DNA of 64,000 bases, taken from Chelydra serpentina (Eukaryota > Chordata > Testudines > Chelydridae). The notes beneath the pieces were generated by a model that worked only from the letters and a program-made list of their open reading frames with translations, did no database searches and was not told where the DNA came from. Below are positions 10,292-22,904 of this stretch, piece by piece. Position 1 is the first letter of the stretch; each line of letters starts with the position of its first letter. The DNA lies in contig JBAIAC010000059.1 in NCBI GenBank assembly GCA_037349315.1, forward strand, positions 4,366,001 to 4,430,000, read 5' to 3'. Position numbers and translations under genes: made by a program.

Positions 10292-11500
10292 GTAATTCAT
10301 TGTTATTTTGTTATAGCCAAGAATTGTAAATCTCTATTGCTCTAATGAGAATGACTCCATAACTATAACTTCTAGTGGCATTTAATAGCCATCTTCCTCA
10401 TAATGAAGAGACGTTAATGAAATTAAGAATGATCTGTTTTCATTTCCGGTGCTTAAATTTCAACACGGTGGAAGAAAATAAACAACAAAGGATCCGATAT
10501 TCCACTATTAGCTAGTCAGTTGTCTAATAAATTTAGCAAATCTATGCTCTGATATCTCTGAAGCCATGGTTTGACTGTACTTTAAAAAAGACGTAATGGC
10601 ATATATTATATAAAGTAGTGGATATTTCACACTCACGTCCTCTCTGCTTTTTTCCCCTGAATCGTCCAGACCTATAAAATAGAAAATGATACGGATAAAT
10701 AATAAAATGGCCTTTGGAACTCTGGACTCAGTCAGGGATTGCTGACTGACTGTCGGATATTTCTTTCCCATGTTTCTCAGGCCTAATAAAATGCATGTCT
10801 GTTTTCTTTATTTTTAATATATACATTTTGTTTCACCATAGCAATAAGGCATTTCTGAGCAATTATTGCCCTTTTCAGGTGGATGAAGTCACTTGGCCTT
10901 CAGCCATGTGCTCTATAACACCACCTGGGGAAAACTATGATCCTAAAGGACTGTATGCCTGCTGGCTGTTACTATGAAATTCTGTTCGAATGCCAAACAC
11001 TTATGGAGCTCTTCTGATTGGCTGCCAATGATATCATAACCTCAGGAAATGCATAGTTCTCATTGCTTGGCTTATTTTTGTCAGTTAAATGTCATGATAG
11101 GAGATGCATGGCATCTCTTAGGGACAAGAGTGCTCTACACATAGCTAAAATCACTTCGCCGTCTGCTTTATAACACCACACTAAGTGGTAATTATCCAGC
11201 ATTGTCTGTTGTTTCTTATTATTGAAATACCATGTAACTGTATTTTTTGTGTCGCATGTCACTGGGATCCATTTTGGAGTGTTGAGTGAATGGGCTGTAG
11301 AATTGTAAAAAATACGATAGAAGATAGTGGCCAAGGACAAAGGAAGTTGCTTTCTATTGATATTCGTGCAACCAGGGATGCCACAGAAAAAGCAAATAGT
11401 TCCCTTCTGTTTTCTGCTTGCAACTCCTGCCATCCTTGTTGAGGATATTGCCTATCAGTCAGAATTACCAAAGTTTCTTGCTGTTTTTTGTAATGCGCAG
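10292..11500. other. Intron of KIAA1549L
   Basis: GT...AG intron between exons 2 and 3. No complete repeat element with ends was recognised in it. Small open frames on both strands (for example 11092-11433 on -) lack any family signature. Confidence 0.6.
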
Positions 11501-11649
11501 GTCGACATCAGATGTTGGCAGCAAGACAAGAATATCTGAATCCAGTGGGACAGAGCAGGCCCAACAGCATGATCCTGCATCCTTTGCCCCAGGTTCAAGA
11601 GCTCCGGTATCTGTGGGTCCATTGGATCAGTCAGCATTGAACTACTCAG
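11501..11649 (+). CDS. KIAA1549L: KIAA1549L, coding exon 3 of 5 seen here
   Basis: The acceptor TAATGCGCAG precedes 11501 and the donor GTGCAA follows 11649. The first base completes the AGG arginine codon begun in the previous exon, and one base is left for the next. It encodes STSDVGSKTRISESSGTEQA followed by QQHDPASFAP and VSVGPLDQSALNYS. The segment is serine/proline-rich and looks disordered, as expected for the family's tail. Confidence 0.92.
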
Positions 11650-12613
11650 GTGCAAACGAGTGTGGTACAAACAGAAATCACCTCCACAATCTGTGTTATA
11701 TACAGATGAATGTATGGGATATTGCAAGCACAGGTTGTTATTTATGGTTATGGAGAAGGATTTATTAAATGCTTTTCTTGGTGGCTTGCTTGAGGGTCAA
11801 GACGAGGGACTCTGTGTTGCCCCACTTGTCACATGCAAGTCAAATAATTCGTATTTACCAGGAAACGGGTGGAATTTATGGAGTGGCGATTGTGTGGCTT
11901 GGTTAAGGGCCTGGGAGTTCATCTGTTGAAACAGGACAGTGAGCTCTCACCACACAGTCTAGGGAGGAAGGGGAGCTCTTGCTATACTTTTAGCAGCACT
12001 GGACAAGGAGGAAGGAGAGCTCTGTATTTAGGAGAGGGGTAGGAGCTGCATTTTCCCCTGCTCTCCCCTTATTTTAACCCTGGGTTGCTGCTATTGTTTG
12101 TTCAGAGACAGTGTTCAATCATGCAAGGCTAGGAGAGTAGCAGGCAGATTGTAGTTCCAGCAGGTTTCAGAAGCTTTGCACGGCAACAATATGTTTTAAA
12201 TCCCCAGCAGCAGCAAATGTCAACTGCCCCTTCTCCCTATTCACTGGAATGAATTATGACTTTCTGAAATCAGATACATTAACTTCTGATAGAAGAGGCT
12301 AGAGCAGCTGGAGTCCCGTTCAAGTGAGGTAGTGTGGTCAGGTAAAGAGGGCACAGGACTAGGAGACCAGGGTTCTGTTCCTAGTTCCGCTACTAACCGG
12401 CTGGGTGAATGAGTCACGTCACCGCTCTGCCTCTGTTTCCTCTGCTATGTTTTATCTGGCTCTTTTGTTTTGATTGTAAACTCCTTGGGGAAGTGACTGT
12501 TTCTTATGACTCGTGTCTCCTTAGGCACTGCTCGAGGTACACTTTGTAATGATCCTCTAGGTTTATAGCTAAGATTATCAACTATTAATCGTCTCTACCC
12601 TATTGCTTCATAG
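11650..12613. other. Intron of KIAA1549L
   Basis: GT...AG intron with a MIR-like SINE at 12326-12570. Nothing else recognised. Confidence 0.6.
12326..12570 (+). repeat. MIR-like ancient SINE
   Basis: AGGAGACCAGGGTTCTGTTC, then CTACTAACCGGCTGGGTGA, then CTCTGCCTCTGTTTCCTC follow the MIR/CORE-SINE order. The tail TTGATTGTAAACTCCTTGGG resembles an L2/L3-type 3' end. Diverged and intronic. Confidence 0.65.
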
Positions 12614-12765
12614 GAAACACAGTACCAGCAGTGTTTGCCATACCAGCAGCAAACCGACCTGGATTCACAGGCTATTTCATCCCAACACCGCCCACAGGAT
12701 ACAGGAACCAAGCCTGGATGCCCTATGCTGGAGAGAATGAATTACCAGGGCAATGGGCAGACTCA
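12614..12765 (+). CDS. KIAA1549L: KIAA1549L, coding exon 4 of 5 seen here
   Basis: The acceptor TTGCTTCATAG precedes 12614 and the donor GTAAGT follows 12765. The first two bases complete a glycine codon, and the exon leaves in phase 0. It encodes NTVPAVFAIPAANRPGFTGY and, further on, YRNQAWMPYAGENELPGQWA. This is one of the most conserved stretches of the KIAA1549/KIAA1549L tail. Confidence 0.93.
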
Positions 12766-13659
12766 GTAAGTGTTCTTGTTTTTCTCTATAATAATATGTT
12801 ATATGGTTTACACATAGAAGGCATAAGTGGTGCAAAGTGAACTTAGAGGCTGGAAATTTGGACAGGAGAATTCTCCCTGTGTATGGAGAATTTTCAGCAA
12901 TGTAAAGCTAGTAGAGATGTCATAGGAATGGGAAAGAGGGGACAGGCTGGAGAAATGCCAGAGACAGGGTGGGAAGGGGAGCCTAGATCCACTGCACCTG
13001 ATCCCTCACTGGCTGCTCTAACTTCTGTTTGAATAAGGCAGCTGAGGGATTGGGAAGCCACAACTGACTCCCTACAGCCACCGTTCTTCACTGTGTCTGA
13101 TTGTAGCTCAGAGGCAGTGGAGAACTGCGACTGTTAACTTTACAGACATCATGCAAATAGCTAAGTGACTGTCTTACATCAAACTGTACTGGGATCAATT
13201 CAGCAAAAAGCCACCATTCCATTTATGTGGGGTGACCTGCACCAAAGGGCTTTTTACACGGGGTGTGTATGGAAAAAGGTTCAAGGGAACCTTGGCCATG
13301 CCCAGGCCTTTTGTTCCAGTCACAGGCATGGGATGTGGCATTGGAGCTGCTATGGTGGATCCTTACTCCCGTAGTATCCCCCTGGGCAAGGGGAATGGCA
13401 CAAAACAGCCATTTACCCTTCAGAGCTTTTAGCGCCTACCTCCTGGTAAACAGGGGGCTGGCATCTCCTCATGAGCCCACAGCCAGGAAGTAGGGTTACT
13501 TAGTAGGCAAGGGAAATAAAAGAAAAAATGTGGGGGATAAATCCTTCTTTTTAACCAAGTTCCTGCCGCCCAATGATTTATATCATGCCCAGGGACCTCC
13601 TGAATCTGAAAATTGTCACTATGGAATAGAATCACACTATTGCCCATTCAAGACGTTCA

Positions 13660-13905
13660 AAAATCATGAATTGGTCCTCAAAATCATGACATTAAAAATA
13701 AAACATTTGGAGTTTTTTCTTTGTCTTCTGGTTTGTGAGCCTTTAGACGTGGGTCTTGTTTTCATGCTTTCTTTCTGAAACCATGAGGGCTAGAACCTTA
13801 CTTTTAAAAAAAATGAAAACGGAGATTCTCCACTAATCACATGCCTCCTGGAGCTGGGGCTTTAAAAAAACAACAAATATTGGTGAAATTGTGAAAATTT
13901 ACTTT
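13660..13905. repeat. Non-autonomous interspersed repeat (copy 2 of the 2600-2930 family)
   Basis: It shares AAAATCATGACATTAAAAAT, GAGGGCTAGAACCTTAC and CTCCTGGAGCTGGGGCTTT in the same order with the copy at 2600-2930. Diverged, non-coding. Confidence 0.6.
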
Positions 13906-14100
13906 AAGCTTCATTTACTTTGATGGACTACTTTCTCAAAGACAAGCAAAGATTTGAAGCTTTATATTTGGTGGAGGAAGGGAAGTGTATCTGGTGGGGC
14001 TATGATTGTCCAAGCAATTCTTCAGTTGTTGCTGAGTAAAAGCAGTAAAATAATGACCTCTAGTGGTTTTTATATATTGTTCAATATAAATGTTTGCTAT

Positions 14101-14286
14101 GGGGGGAGGGATAGCTCAGTGGTTTGAGTATTGGCCTGCTAAACCCAGGGTTGTGAGTTCAATTCTTGAGGGGGCCATTTAGGGATCTGGGGCAAAAATT
14201 GGGGATTGGTTCTGCTTTGAGCAGGGGGTTGGACTAGATGACCTCCTAAGGTCCCTTCCAACCCTGATATTCTATGATTCTATGTG
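14101..14286 (+). mobile_element. tRNA-derived SINE with CR1-like tail
   Basis: The left part has a tRNA-like polymerase III promoter: an A-box-like TAGCTCAGTGGTTTGAGTA at about 14112 and a B-box-like GGTTGTGAGTTCAATTC at about 14150. The right part (GGACTAGATGACCTCCTAAG, CCTTCCAACCCTGATATTC) is a CR1 3' end finishing in ATTCTATGATTCTATG. This head-to-tail combination is the known turtle Pol III/SINE type, which depends on CR1 machinery. It is one of the best lineage markers in the window. The tRNA-like part has decayed and is not a tRNA gene. Confidence 0.9.
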
Positions 14287-14447
14287 ATCAGTCCAATTCT
14301 GTACTAAACAGGGATGCAGCCTCTTGGCTGTATTTAAATACCACTTCCATCTAGTACTCAGGCAAATACTATGTCTGGAGTATTTTGTATTTTCTGCATC
14401 AAGTGGATGGAAATATCCTGAATCTTACAGAGCATATATAATATGAA

Positions 14448-14872
14448 GGACCAGATTTTCAAAGATAGTTAGGCGCCTAAAGATACAAATAGGCATCTGA
14501 TGGGATTTTCAAAAGGCCCTAAGCAGTTAGGCACCTAACTCCTATTTATTTCAATAGGAGTTCTTCCCCCCGAACCCAACTTGTTTAAGTGCTTTTCAAA
14601 ATCCCACCGGGCGCCTATTTGCAACTTTAGACACCTAATATTTTTGAAAATCCATCCCTTAGTGACCACATTTTCAGGAGTTCAGTACCCAAGAGCTCCC
14701 ATTTATCACCTAAATAAAATGGCCAAATTTCCAAAGGTGCTCAGCTATCAACAGTTTACCCAACAGCTATGATTGTTCTCAGTGGAAGCTGCTGAGTGCT
14801 GAACACTTAGGAAAATCTGGCGACTTCATTTAGATGCCTAAATGGGAACTAAATTCAGTTGAAAATCTGGCC
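14448..14872. mobile_element. MITE with GGNCCAGATTTTCAA ends
   Basis: The left end GGACCAGATTTTCAAAG and right end GTTGAAAATCTGGCCCC are inverted repeats. Inside are TTAGGCGCCTAAAG and its relatives (GGGCGCCTATTTGC). A related, shorter copy is at 22083-22264. Non-coding, about 425 bp. Confidence 0.75.
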
Positions 14873-15619
14873 CCATGTCCTTTTCTATTTAATAGTAAAA
14901 TAATGATCAGGCTCTCTTTTCTATGATTATGCATTTTAATGGCTTTTCTATTGATTTATGATGACCATAGGATTCTGTGCCAATCACTTCAAATCTGAAA
15001 ATCAGTGAGATTTCTTTTAATTTTTTCTAATTGGATTTAACATGGTTACTCTGTATCGGTAAACTCTTTCTCGGGTAAAATTACTTTGTCTAATTAAGAA
15101 AATGAACCACAACTTTAAATACAGCGGCTTAAAATATCCCTTAAAATTAAGCACTGTTGTTTCTTTACCATTTTGCTAGGCAGTTTGCAAAAGAAATAAA
15201 CTTAGTTAGAAGTGAGTTCTAAAACTTCCTCAAATTTAGAGGGATGAAGGGCCTGATTCCTCACTGCTTCTCTAGTTTAAGCCACTGAAACTCCACTGAA
15301 ATCAGTGGAGTTAGATATCTCATCCAATGTGGGAATAAAATCTTCCAATTACCATTATTTCTGATTGACACGATGGACCATATTCATCTCTGGTATAATT
15401 ACCTTTGAGTAAAGAGTTCCACCAGGGTTGAATTTGGCCATAAAACCTGATGTTTCAGAGAAGTCAAAGCTCCTTGTCCAATAAAGTGCATAGCCAGCTG
15501 TGCAATGATGGGTATAGGGGATATATATAGAGAGAACTTTCTTCCCAATTTTAGCAGACAGGTTGAACACTTCGTTTTTCCTCTTAGTAGATGGTGAGGC
15601 AGCTCCTTAGTACTGAACT

Positions 15620-15880
15620 CATAAACTCATAGTCTTTAAGGTCAGAAGGGACCATCATGATAATCTAGTCTGACCTCCTGCACATCGCAGGCCACAGAAT
15701 CTCACCCACCCACTCCTGTAATAGACCCATAACCTCTTGCTGAATACTGAAGTCCTCAAATTATGATTTAAAGACTTCAAGTTACAGAGAATCCACCATT
15801 TACACTAGTTTAAACCTGCAAGTGACCCATGCTCTATGCTGCAGAGGAAGGCGGAAAAACCCCAGATAGCCTGTCTCTAA
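15620..15880 (-). mobile_element. CR1 3' fragment, reverse orientation
   Basis: AGGTCAGAAGGGACCATCAT, then TCTAGTCTGACCTCCTGCAC, then GCTGCAGAGGAAGGCGGAAA is a reversed CR1 3' segment typical of turtle genomes. No reading frame is left. Confidence 0.75.
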
Positions 15881-16419
15881 TGCTATGTCCTCTGTCAGTT
15901 TTTATTGAGAGCATTAAGACTCAGAACCTGGCTGCTTGCTTGATGTGGATTAGACAGTGGTGCTTCAAACCAGCATACTCCTTTCTTCTCTTGGCTTTTT
16001 AAGTATAATTTATGCCTTAGATATTTTTCAGGATACTGTGATAAATCTATGTATTGAAATCAGCTATAGGAAAGCAAAGCATCATACAAAATAATAAAGG
16101 GACACTCTTTCAACAAGGCATCCATCTGCCCTTGTAGTGGTGATCAGTTTAACATGTACAGTTTTTTTCCTCTGCAAAGAGAATTTGTTCACACAATTTG
16201 GATAGCTGGGAACTTAACACTGATTGTTGCTTACAAACAGCACATACAAAAATGTACACAGTGAAGTGGCACTATGAGTATGAAGTCTGCTTTCTGTTAA
16301 CGTGGCCCCAAGAGGCATATGTTCATTTGGATCCGAATGCTTGGAGTTCTCTGGAGTGTTAGATTACGTAATAGGTGACCTGAAGGCCAGCTATTTTGTG
16401 TGATTGCTCTCTTCTGTAG

Positions 16420-16701
16420 GTTCCACTCCCTGGTTACATAGAGGCTTATCCACGATCACGCTACCAACATAACTCTCCTTCAAGACTTCCCCGCCAGTAC
16501 AGTCAGCCAGCAAACATGCATCCTAGTCTGGAACAGGCTCCGTTGCCTTCTACTGCAGCTTCTCAGCAGAGCCTCTCAGAAAACGACCCTTCTGACACAC
16601 CTCTTACCAACATTTCTACAGCTGCTCTAGTGAAGGCAATAAGAGAGGAGGTTGCTAAATTGGCCAAGAAACAAACAGATATGTTTGAGTTTCAGGTCTA
16701 A
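16420..16701 (+). CDS. KIAA1549L: KIAA1549L, terminal coding exon with stop
   Basis: The acceptor CTTCTGTAG precedes 16420, in phase 0 from the previous exon. It encodes 93 residues including VPLPGYIEAYPRSRYQHNSP and ends ALVKAIREEVAKLAKKQTDM then FEFQV before TAA (16699-16701). The terminal lysine/glutamate-rich segment is likely helical and is the hallmark of the family's C-terminus. No frameshift or internal stop occurs across the five exons. Confidence 0.94.
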   Translation, partial: VPLPGYIEAYPRSRYQHNSPSRLPRQYSQPANMHPSLEQAPLPSTAASQQSLSENDPSDTPLTNISTAALVKAIREEVAKLAKKQTDMFEFQV

Positions 16702-19440
16702 TACCTTTGTGCACAGTGTTTGTATCACATACTTTGTTGTAGCCAAGGAAGTAAGTCTTAATTTTCAGTTAAAAACTTGCTGCAACTTGTGCCAAAGTGA
16801 TGGAATTTTTCTCCTGAAAGATTAACGCTAGGTTATTGTGAAATGGAATGAAATAGAACAAGAGGGGACTTGAAGATACACACTCTGTTTGTTTGCTGGA
16901 TAAGGAGATGCTGCCAGGCAACTCTTTAATACTGATAAGTTCTATTTATGATATGCAATTGTTTGTCACTTAGCTCTATGTCCTATGAGCCCTTTGTCAC
17001 CCAGATGCTATTAAACATATGTCTGTGTAATACTACAGTCTATTAAGAATCGGGGGCACAAAAGTAGAACTGTCTAAAGTAACTTCTGCATGTCAATTTT
17101 ATTTCTGTGATTAAAGAAAATACAGTAGTACTGAGTAAACTAAAGGCCATAAATCTTCTATGGTAGAGATCATATTAATAGTTCATTACAGAATAAGCAG
17201 GGCTGAATGCAGCAAAGCAACGTCAGTCCTTTTCTTCTAGAGACCACATTCAAACCACAAGAATTTGATGTGAATAAGTAATATAAACAATGTACCCTGT
17301 AAATAGTCCCAGCTCTCATCCTATTATGAGTACAAAGGCCAGAAAGAAGAGAAGTCTGTGAAGAGAGTTAATTGTATTGGGGTAATCGGTGGCTTCAGTG
17401 TTTATTAATGCCACTGTTGAGTTACAGAGAATGTGTTTGCAATATTAAGAGAGCCTATGCTACATGATGGGAAGAAAGATTAACAAAGGAAGTGGGTGCT
17501 AAAAGCTTTCAGAAACCCACAAATGAAAAATAGTTTTTTGAGTTTTGCCCTACATTCAAGAGGTATTCATTCTGAATGCATTGTGAAGCTGGTAAATTTG
17601 AGAACCTTGAGCAAATCTATCTAGCTTGGAATAATGAATACACCTGCTTTGACAAGAAAACCTCTATTTAACATAGTGCTTTGTGCTCTTTCTTGAACAA
17701 TGACATCTAGTAAAGTGATGCCAGAGAATGCTACCTGAAGCTGTGATTGACTTTGATTACACTGGAGCAATGAATACACGAACTCTAGAATTCTCAGTCT
17801 CTGTAGGAAATTCTGAATGTAGAGGACCTGTTGATTACATTAAAGTGTAAATAAGTAAACAAGTATGTGGATTTAACAAAATATTATTATTCTGTGAAAA
17901 AAGGGGGTATTTGCTGAACCTACGATGACTGTAGACTGTTCAAGATAAAGGTTATACTGCACTGTTATATGAATCCAAAAACCCAAACAGCTGAATTTGA
18001 CAGTATTCATCTTTCGCAGTCACACAAAATAGTTAGGAGATGATGCAAAATACTTCCAGTTCCTTCAGTAATAATTTAGCTTTGGGAACTGAAGTTGCTT
18101 ATGGGATGCTGTGTTCTGGGCATGTTTGGCTAGTGAAGTTAAAGGTAATGTTGTTCATCCTGTTAATTTATTCAGCTTCAGATGCATATGCTATTTTATC
18201 TGGTCATTCCATTTTGTAATGAGTTTCTTTGGTCTTTACTGAGGTGAGAAAGGGAGCTTGGTTTAGCTTTATGGCCGTTTGAAAAAAACTGACTGGACAG
18301 GAAAAGAAAATGTTGGAATGAGACATTGAAATTGTTGAAGCACAAACTTTTAAAACAGAGCTATTTTTTCAAAAAATTAAAATTAAAAAAACTCATTCCA
18401 GATACTGATGCATAGCTACCCTGGAAGAAACAGATGTCTCTTGCTCTAAAGACCTTAACTATTCAAAGATTTTGGAATGCTAGTTGATCTTTAAACAAAT
18501 GTGAAATTTCATTTTTGTTACTTAATTAGATATAAATGAAATGTATTTTTGTAATCTTTATGTAAATATATGCTGTATATTTATACACGTGACCAATCTA
18601 TTATGGACAGAAAATTACCATAAAGCAATTGCAAAAAAGGGAAATAATCTTGAGCAATTTATGGGTGAAGATTGATACCTGATGCCTAGAGTACACAAAT
18701 AGGCAGTTGGATAACTTGAGTGAACAAAGCACCAAAGAAACTCAGCCTTTCATATAAATATGAGTCGAATGAAGACAGACTGGTGTCTCAGTTCCCTATC
18801 AACCAACTAATACTAATCTCATGCGTGTAACAAATGCATCCAAATGTCTTTTTGTGTTAATTGCTGTCTCCCTGAAAATATTGCATTTGAAAGTGAAGGC
18901 TTATAGATACTGGGCCAAATTCAGTTTGCCATAGGGCAGGACTGATTCCCATTGGCTTCAGTAGGAACTGTACTCTCTCACACCAGGGCTGAATTTGTCT
19001 GTTAGGCCTACACGGAAGTTTCACCAGTATAATTTTCATTTAAATTTTAGCTTATCCTCCTCCTAGAGAGGCAAAACTATGATGGCAAAGTTAAATCAGC
19101 TCCTTCCCCCCTCCCCCCCGGGGAAGAACTGTTAAAGTTAATTCTGTTTGGGATTGTATTGAAGATGTGCTATCTGTTGAAAAATTCCCTGATTTACTTA
19201 GAAAAACACTGTGGTGCACTTTATTCACAGATGCATTTTAATCTCTTCGTTCATAATGGCTTTTTATCTTGTTTAAAACATTTTGCAGTTTTTAAAAACT
19301 ACAGAAAAAGGTTATATGAAGACAGAAAGGACATTCCTGGAAAGAGAAATCATGTTATAATTATGCTATCTGAGCACAATGCAATGACACAGTTAAAATA
19401 CAGTGTACAAATAATTTGTAATATAATAAACATTTTGTAT
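16702..19440 (+). other. KIAA1549L: Probable 3' UTR of KIAA1549L
   Basis: AT-rich sequence directly after the stop with almost no repeats, unlike the surrounding intergenic DNA, which fits a long 3' UTR. A candidate AATAAA lies at 19435-19440, followed by a T-rich stretch. The true end cannot be set without transcript data. Confidence 0.45.
18911..18999. repeat. Short inverted-repeat element within the presumed 3' UTR
   Basis: TGGGCCAAATTCAGTTTGCC at the left and CAGGGCTGAATTTGTCTG at the right are imperfect inverted repeats around CCCATTGGCTTCAGTAGG. This matches a small MITE type scattered in sauropsid DNA. Confidence 0.5.
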
Positions 19441-19473
19441 GCCAGCAGTTGCAATATAGTTTTTCAACAGTGA

Positions 19474-22082
19474 TTTAAAAGAAGAAAATAGACCTTACCT
19501 ACCAGTTAGAATTGCAGTCTCATCAGAAGTATGTTGATGCCATTTTTTCTGGAAAAGACCTAGCCTAAAAGTGACTTCTCAGATCTGCCCACGAATCTTT
19601 AACATTCTGTTAAATAGCATTTCCATGTTAACATTTTAGGATTTTGTTTATAAGAAACGATGATATCCTGATCAATGTCTTGTCTTCAGATGTGTAAATC
19701 ATTAGTTAAAAAAACCCCTCTTCAAATAGAAAAATAATGCTGAACTACATTACAGTATATATGCTATAACACTCAATAATCTGTCTCTAGTATGTGTTCT
19801 TTGTAATTAACTGTAACTTGAGGTGGGTAAGGGGGAGTGATTTGTTAAATAGTCTTTTTTTTTCTGAAGGAACCACTTTATCTGGGTTTTGTGAGAAGTC
19901 TGAACACAGTAGAAATGTGAACAGTATTTGTGTCTTGTCATGTCTCTGTAGCATTGCATGGAAAGTCTATCTACTCTGTAAAAATGAGGAATGGATCCTA
20001 AAGAACCAGAGTGTCCTAGTGCATATAAAATAGCTTCAGAGTAGCCGTGGCCACAAAATGGTTAGGGAGAAGAGAACATGTTAAATAGAATATCAGAAAT
20101 AGGAGTATCTATGCAGTCTGGGATCGATAGGTCCCTTCGGTCATGGTGATTCCTGAAGATCAGAAAATTCTGGGCTTACAGCAGCTTCGCTGCTTTTCAT
20201 TGCTGAGGATCACTGAATATCCAATTAACATGGGGCAATGATATCCATTATACCCCATACTATCCCAAAATAGCCTATGAATTAAAGCCTTCAATCTTCA
20301 AACCACTATTTTCTATGGCCACAATAAGCCGTATTTATTCTTGGAGCAACTCCATGTGAGGCAATGGAATTACATCAGGTTTTTGTTTGGCATAATGGCT
20401 TCTAGTTACCAAGAGTGTGCTTGACATGACATGTATAATGTGTACCAGCATGTTACATGTCACTCTAATATATCTTGAATGTATCCTAATGTAAAATTAA
20501 AAAAAAGCAGTATCATACAATGCACTTGTTATAATACAGTAGCAATCAAATGGATTTTAACCCACTTGTGCACTGATAGACTGTAGCCCTATTATAGGGA
20601 TGGTGGCATTTCACACACATTGTAGTCACACTGCACTGGTATAAATGCCTGCAAAAGCACAAGGCAGTGGCGGGGTAGGCTCATTGAGTTCAGTGTTGAT
20701 GACTCGTCTAAGTGTTCGCAGGGTAACAGCTTTTATTTACACCGTGGAACCCTAAAGAATCCCTAGGGCTGCATGGATAAAACTGTAGGGGGAATCAGAC
20801 ACATTGCACCAGGATTTTTGCCTTGATAGGGACGGCATTTCTGGGCCTGAAGAACTGTTGGATAGAGTGAAATGGGTCCGAAATACAATGGGGGGGGGGA
20901 AATCTCTCACAGAAATACCATGTATTCTAAGCATTCAGATATATTTGTACACAGTATACTATCCTGTCTCCAGCCTGTCAGATCAAAGACTATTCCCACT
21001 ACCCTGCATGTCTTTTCCCTTTTTAACATGTTTGTGCCAAAATAGAGCCTTTGGAGTAAATAATACACATTGTTCAAAATGTGTGTGGAACCAGATCCTC
21101 TGTAACCAATCCTCTGCAATGGCTCCAAAGAAAATGATTGGTGTGTTGAGCAATTTTCTCAAATGGGTGAGAGTTCAAGGTGAAATGTATATCAGCATTT
21201 GTGTTAGGAGCATAAGTTATTTACAGGTAGTATTTTATGTGTAAATGTCATAGCAGTGCCAAACAGTGCCAATATAGCTAGTGGTCAATCATAATTTATC
21301 TGCCAAACTCTCTCTTTCAGGGGTTTAGCCCTTGGTCAAAATAAACCTTTGTTCTGGGCTGCAGCTTGATTCTCGAACTGTGAACCCAAGAATGAGATAT
21401 TTGTTTTTACCAATTTATGTAAGGATGAAGTTATGTTTTTGCATTTTTTTTAAATTGTAGGAGTGCAAAAACAGAACATCAGATTTCCTTGATTTGAATC
21501 TTTTTTTGAACACTACATATCCAATCTGACCAAACAATTCAAAGCCTTGCTTGTGAAATGAGATTTATACGTTTGTAGCTTATCATATGTACTAGGTGCT
21601 CATTTGCTATTTTAAAAAATGATTTTAACAAAGATGACCCAAGTAATTGGTTTTTGAAAATCATCCCTAGCTACCACTGCAATAGTTCTGCTGGGAAATG
21701 ACACAAAACTAATTCTGGGCTTAATGCTGTTTTCACTTGCACCAGTAACTCCACAGAAATTAATAGGTCAGATCCTTCTCCCCTGCCCCAGTATAGTGGC
21801 TTTGTACTGCTGAGGTGGTGCCAAGCAGTTCGAAAACTACCCTAAAGGCACAGCTGGTGAGGTCCCTTGTGCAGGGAATCCTCATAGGGCATAAAGCCAG
21901 TGTAGCATAGATGCCTAGTTGATGGTGGGACAGGTGTTGACAGGGCCTGGACTGGGCAGACTGGAGTGTGCTCTGTTACAGCTACTTATCATTAGCTATT
22001 AAAAGCAGATGTGAATTAAAGCAACCCTTAGGCCACCAGCCAGCCAGCCTGCCTCATAATCATGGGGCAGAAATGTAGTTTA
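19474..22082. other. No gene recognised
   Basis: Intergenic or late 3' UTR DNA. Open frames up to 146 codons (20804-21244) have no family signature and no splice support. Confidence 0.4.
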
Positions 22083-22264
22083 GCACCAGATTTTTAGAAG
22101 GATTTAGGCACCCAAATTTCGTATTTAGAAGAAGATAGGCGCCCAGTGGGATTTTCAAAAGTCAATAGGGGCCTAATCCCCATTGAAGCACCTAGGTGTT
22201 TTTAAAATCCCACTAGGTGCCGATCTGCAGCTTTAGCCCCTAAATACCTTTAAAGTCTGACCTT
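22083..22264. repeat. Diverged short copy of the 14448-14872 MITE family
   Basis: It starts GCACCAGATTTTTAGAAG, contains AGATAGGCGCCCAGTGGGAT and TCCCACTAGGTGCCGATC in inverted relation, and ends AAAGTCTGACC. Confidence 0.55.
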
Positions 22265-22785
22265 TAGAGCCATCTTTGCTACATCAAGCTCTCCGCAGGC
22301 ACGGCAGAGGATTTAGCCCCAAGCAGTTACACTTGCGTGAAAGGTGAAAGAATCAGGCCCAGAGCTGCTAGTTTATCAAGTACAGTATAGAATATGTAGT
22401 TGAACTATGGTTTAAATACAATACGGAGATATTGTATGAAACCTTACTTTGGGTCAGAATAATGCTTTTTTTTAAAAGTGCCTGAATATAGTTTCAACAC
22501 TTGACTGTCAGTTCCCAAGGATTAGTTTCAATCTATTATAGTCTGTAAATAATTGATAACTGTATAAATATGCATTTACATAGTAGACAATAAAGACTCC
22601 AAAGGAGTGTAAATGATACAGAAAATTATCTCCACTGAGTGATACATTTACAAAGGAGATCAAATATTCAAGGATATGCCTTAGTTTGCTGCAGCTGAAT
22701 GCATTTCTGTGCCCTGTAACTGTTCTCAAAACACCATGGCATACAATGTCATCATTTAAAGTTACACACCCGTGTCATGGAGCTA

Positions 22786-22904
22786 GGGTGACCAGATGTC
22801 CCGATTTTACAGGGACAGTCCCGATTTTGGGTTTTTTTTTCTTATATAGGTTCCTATTACCCCCCACCCCGTCCCGATTTTTCACACTTGCTGTCTGGTC
22901 ACCC
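22786..22904. mobile_element. TA-flanked MITE (Tc1/mariner-like ends)
   Basis: The ends GGGTGACCAGATGTCCCG and GCTGTCTGGTCACCC are inverted repeats flanked by TA on both sides (22784-22785 and 22905-22906). The 119-bp body contains repeated GTCCCGATTTT motifs. TA duplication is typical of Tc1/mariner transposition. Confidence 0.8.

Larger units (their letters stand above)
12766..16419. other. Last coding intron of KIAA1549L
   Basis: A 3.65-kb GT...AG intron. It contains the repeat copy at 13660-13905, the tRNA-derived SINE at 14101-14286, a MITE at 14448-14872 and a reversed CR1 piece at 15620-15880. The acceptor is CTCTCTTCTGTAG. Confidence 0.8.

Noticed and set aside
14101..14175. Possible tRNA gene
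   Set aside because: The tRNA-like part lacks a consistent cloverleaf and is fused to a CR1 tail; it is a SINE head.
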